A stretch of 6,901 nt of DNA from CAXQRU01 sp964226685 (GTDB taxonomy: Bacteria > Pseudomonadota > Gammaproteobacteria > Pseudomonadales > Cellvibrionaceae): NCBI GenBank assembly GCA_964226685.1, contig CAXQRU010000156.1, positions 1-6,901 on the forward strand. Direction: 5' to 3'. The position numbers were made by a program, and so were the translations under genes. Under the pieces are notes generated by a model. That model worked only from the letters and a program-made list of their open reading frames with translations, had not been told where the DNA came from and ran no database searches. The number at the start of each line of letters is the position of its first letter. Position 1 is the first letter of the stretch. Positions 4,265 to 6,901 of this stretch are shown piece by piece.

Positions 4265-6886
4265 GTGCTAGACGCTTATCGAAAACATGTAGAAGAACGC
4301 GCCCAACAGGGGATTGTACCAAAACCGCTCGATGCTCAACAGGTCACTGAGCTCGTTGAACTCCTAAAAAATCCTCCAGCTAATGAGGCCGAAACGCTGA
4401 TAGAATTGATCAGCCATCGAATTCCCCCCGGAGTCGATGAAGCCGCCTATGTGAAGGCTGGCTTTTTATCAGCCATTATAAAAGATGAAACCAGTTCTCC
4501 ACTGATTGATAAGCCCACAGCCATTGAGTTGTTGGGCAATATGCACGGTGGTTACAACATTTCAACTTTAGTCGAACTTCTAGAGTCAACAGACAGCAAC
4601 TTAGCCAGCTTAGCGGCTGCGAAAATCAAGCACACCCTGTTGATGTTTGATGCATTTCACGATGTAGAACAACTCGCTCAAAGTGGCAACCCATATGCCA
4701 AAGATGTTATGCAATCCTGGGCTGATGCCGAGTGGTTCACCAGTAGAGATAAAGTACCAGAGAGCATCAAAACCACTGTCTTTAAAGTCACAGGGGAGAC
4801 AAACACTGACGACTTATCTCCTGCCCCAGATGCGTGGTCCAGACCCGATATCCCACTGCATGCCCGCGCCATGTATAAAATGACCCGTGACGGCCTGACT
4901 CCAGAAGAACATGGTGTGACTGGACCTATGAGTCAAATCGAAGAGATCAAATCTAAAGGATTGCCAGTTGCATTTGTCGGCGACGTCGTCGGTACCGGCT
5001 CATCTCGAAAATCGGCCGCAAACTCTGTGTTGTGGTTTTTTGGAGACGATATTCCTGGCGTCCCGAACAAACGCAATGGCGGCATTTGTATTGGAGGCAA
5101 AGTTGCTCCTATTTTTTACAACACCATGGAGGATGCTGGCGCATTAGTATTTGAGGCTCCGGTCGATCAAATCGCTATGGGTGATATCATCGAAATTCGC
5201 CCTTACGATGGCAAAATTCTTAATGAAGCTGGTGATGTGATCAGTGAGTTTGAACTTAAATCCGATGTATTGTTGGATGAAGTGCAAGCGGGCGGAAGAA
5301 TCAATCTTATTATCGGGCGTGGTTTAACGAATAAAGCCCGTGCGTCACTGGGTCTTGGTTCTAGCGATATTTTTAGAAAACCAACATCACCGGTTGAAAG
5401 TAACAAAGGTTATACCCTGGCTCAAAAAATGGTGGGCAAAGCTTGCGGCGTTGAAGGCATTCGCCCAGGCACGTACTGCGAACCCAAAATGACCACCGTT
5501 GGCTCTCAAGATACCACAGGGCCAATGACAAGAGACGAGCTGAAAGACCTAGCGTGCCTTGGATTCTCAGCCGATTTAACCATGCAATCGTTTTGTCACA
5601 CAGCGGCCTATCCAAAGCCTGTTGACATTGAAACACAGCACCACCTGCCTGATTTCATTATGACTCGTGGAGGGGTTTCACTGCGCCCGGGTGATGGCAT
5701 TATTCATAGCTGGTTAAACCGTATGTTGCTACCTGATACCGTCGGAACTGGTGGCGATTCTCACACAAGATTCCCTATGGGTATCTCATTTCCCGCAGGT
5801 TCCGGCTTGGTGGCCTTTGCCGCAGCGACTGGGGTCATGCCACTGGATATGCCCGAATCCGTGCTTGTTCGATTCAAAGGTGAAATGAAACCCGGAATCA
5901 CCCTAAGAGATTTAGTGCACGCAATACCTTACTACGCTATTCAAAAAGGTTTATTAACCGTTGAGAAAAAAGGCAAAAAGAATATTTTCTCAGGTCGTAT
6001 TCTTGAGATTGAAGGTCTTGAAAACCTAACCGTTGAGCAAGCTTTTGAGCTATCTGACGCCTCAGCGGAACGATCGGCCGCAGGTTGTACGATTAAATTA
6101 TCGAAAGAGTCCATCTCTGAATACTTACGCTCCAATATTACCTTATTGCGTTGGATGATCAGTGAAGGTTATGGCGATGTGCGAACCATTGAGCGACGAG
6201 TGCGCAACATGGAAGCCTGGCTAGAAAAGCCAGAACTCATGGAAGCTGATAAAGATGCCGAATATCTTGAAGTTATAGAGATTGATCTTGCCGAAGTTAC
6301 CGAGCCGATTGTGTGCTGCCCTAACGATCCAGACGATGCAAAAAAACTTTCTGAAGTGGCTGGGGACAAAGTCGACGAAGTATTTATCGGTTCATGTATG
6401 ACCAATATCGGACACTTTAGAGCAACGGGTAAATTATTAGAGGAAAACAAAAAGCCTCTACAAACTCGTTTTTGGTTGTGCCCGCCGACTAAAATGGATC
6501 AACATACCCTGATGGAAGAAGGTTACTACAATATTTATGGACGTAATGGTGTACGCACGGAAATGCCAGGCTGTTCATTATGTATGGGCAACCAAGCACG
6601 TGTTGCGGCTGGCACTACGGTACTGTCTACATCTACTCGTAACTTCCCGAATCGTTTGGGGGATGGGGCCAATGTCTACCTAACATCAGCTGAGTTAGCG
6701 GCGGTTGGTGGGATTTTAGGTAGACTGCCCACGGTTGAAGAGTATATGGAATACGCCTTGAAAATTGATTCTATGTCGGATGAGATTTTCCGATACATGA
6801 ACTTTGATCAAATCGCTTCATTCCAGGCGGGCGCGGAAAAAGGAAAGCGTATAGCTGCGGTAGAAATTCAAACCGTCAACGTGTAA
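4265..6886 (+). CDS. acnB: Aconitate hydratase B (bifunctional aconitase/2-methylisocitrate dehydratase)
   Basis: AcnB converts citrate to isocitrate through cis-aconitate in the TCA cycle. The E. coli enzyme also hydrates 2-methyl-cis-aconitate, and its iron-free form binds mRNAs. The 873-residue protein is complete (E. coli: 865) and is similar along its whole length. Domain order is typical of AcnB: a HEAT-like helical domain (about 1-160), then the swivelling domain with GETNTDDLSPAPDAW (177 onward) and GTGSSRKS (243-250), then the catalytic domains with GGDSHTRFP (Asp498, His500). The [4Fe-4S] ligands are Cys711 in GSCMTNIGH and Cys770 and Cys773 in CSLCMGNQ. The GTG start is set by AGAGGA 8 bases upstream and by alignment to the E. 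coli N-terminus. The C-terminal tail, rich in Ala, Gly and Lys, is slightly longer than in E. coli. It has its own promoter, divergent from the DUF1289 operon; no terminator is visible because the contig ends 8 genomic bases later. Confidence 0.98.
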   Translation: MLDAYRKHVEERAQQGIVPKPLDAQQVTELVELLKNPPANEAETLIELISHRIPPGVDEAAYVKAGFLSAIIKDETSSPLIDKPTAIELLGNMHGGYNISTLVELLESTDSNLASLAAAKIKHTLLMFDAFHDVEQLAQSGNPYAKDVMQSWADAEWFTSRDKVPESIKTTVFKVTGETNTDDLSPAPDAWSRPDIPLHARAMYKMTRDGLTPEEHGVTGPMSQIEEIKSKGLPVAFVGDVVGTGSSRKSAANSVLWFFGDDIPGVPNKRNGGICIGGKVAPIFYNTMEDAGALVFEAPVDQIAMGDIIEIRPYDGKILNEAGDVISEFELKSDVLLDEVQAGGRINLIIGRGLTNKARASLGLGSSDIFRKPTSPVESNKGYTLAQKMVGKACGVEGIRPGTYCEPKMTTVGSQDTTGPMTRDELKDLACLGFSADLTMQSFCHTAAYPKPVDIETQHHLPDFIMTRGGVSLRPGDGIIHSWLNRMLLPDTVGTGGDSHTRFPMGISFPAGSGLVAFAAATGVMPLDMPESVLVRFKGEMKPGITLRDLVHAIPYYAIQKGLLTVEKKGKKNIFSGRILEIEGLENLTVEQAFELSDASAERSAAGCTIKLSKESISEYLRSNITLLRWMISEGYGDVRTIERRVRNMEAWLEKPELMEADKDAEYLEVIEIDLAEVTEPIVCCPNDPDDAKKLSEVAGDKVDEVFIGSCMTNIGHFRATGKLLEENKKPLQTRFWLCPPTKMDQHTLMEEGYYNIYGRNGVRTEMPGCSLCMGNQARVAAGTTVLSTSTRNFPNRLGDGANVYLTSAELAAVGGILGRLPTVEEYMEYALKIDSMSDEIFRYMNFDQIASFQAGAEKGKRIAAVEIQTVNV

Positions 6887-6894
6887 GACCTTTG

Positions 6895-6901
6895 AGATCG
6901 G
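6895..6901. other. Probable Illumina adapter remnant at contig end
   Basis: The last seven bases, AGATCGG, equal the first seven of the Illumina adapter AGATCGGAAGAGC. Seven bases alone could be chance, but the clear adapter at the other end makes read-through into adapter the better explanation. Only 6887-6894 then remain as genomic sequence after the acnB stop. Confidence 0.85.

Noticed and set aside
6169..6450. Open frame of 93 codons on the minus strand inside acnB
   Set aside because: Serine-rich low-complexity translation opposite a highly conserved aconitase; no ribosome site or family features.
1..6901. Mobile element, defence island or horizontally acquired cassette
   Set aside because: No transposase, integrase, terminal repeats or shift in base composition is apparent; all genes look like ordinary chromosomal genes.

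Overview
The window reads as one short assembled contig from a gammaproteobacterium, probably marine or otherwise aquatic and growing aerobically. The support is the aconitase B, which resembles the E. coli enzyme almost end to end as I recall that sequence, together with a short MiaE tRNA hydroxylase, a Sco copper protein, an LrgA/LrgB pair and moderate GC content. Genus and species cannot be fixed from this alone. Both ends carry Illumina adapter remnants (bases 1-17 and 6895-6901), so the contig ends are technical, not biological.

Left part, plus strand: the 3' part of xseA (exonuclease VII large subunit, its 5' end lost at the contig edge) is followed after 3 bases by an LrgA/CidA-type membrane protein, and that gene overlaps an LrgB/CidB-type partner. 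The three look co-transcribed. The lrgB-like gene converges on, and overlaps by 21 bases, the last gene of the minus-strand cluster.

Middle, minus strand, read from right to left: a Cys4 DUF1289 protein with a long C-terminal extension, then MiaE (diiron tRNA hydroxylase), then a DUF1461/Lit-like membrane protein, then a Sco-family copper lipoprotein. Spacing is 20 bases, then two 4-base stop/start overlaps, so this is a tight four-gene operon. Three of the four start with TTG or GTG. The pairing of a Lit-like lipoprotein acyl-transfer enzyme with a lipoprotein copper chaperone is the most interesting functional hint here.

Right part: a 227-base divergent intergenic region holds two inverted repeats, a good sigma-70-type promoter facing right, and two consecutive hairpins in the predicted acnB leader. 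It is followed by a complete acnB (aconitate hydratase B, TCA cycle) with a GTG start and all three Fe-S cluster cysteines.

Several genes have an aerobic, iron or copper theme (aconitase Fe-S cluster, MiaE diiron and O2, Sco copper delivery to oxidase). That theme is inference from family roles and is not shown by regulation in the sequence.
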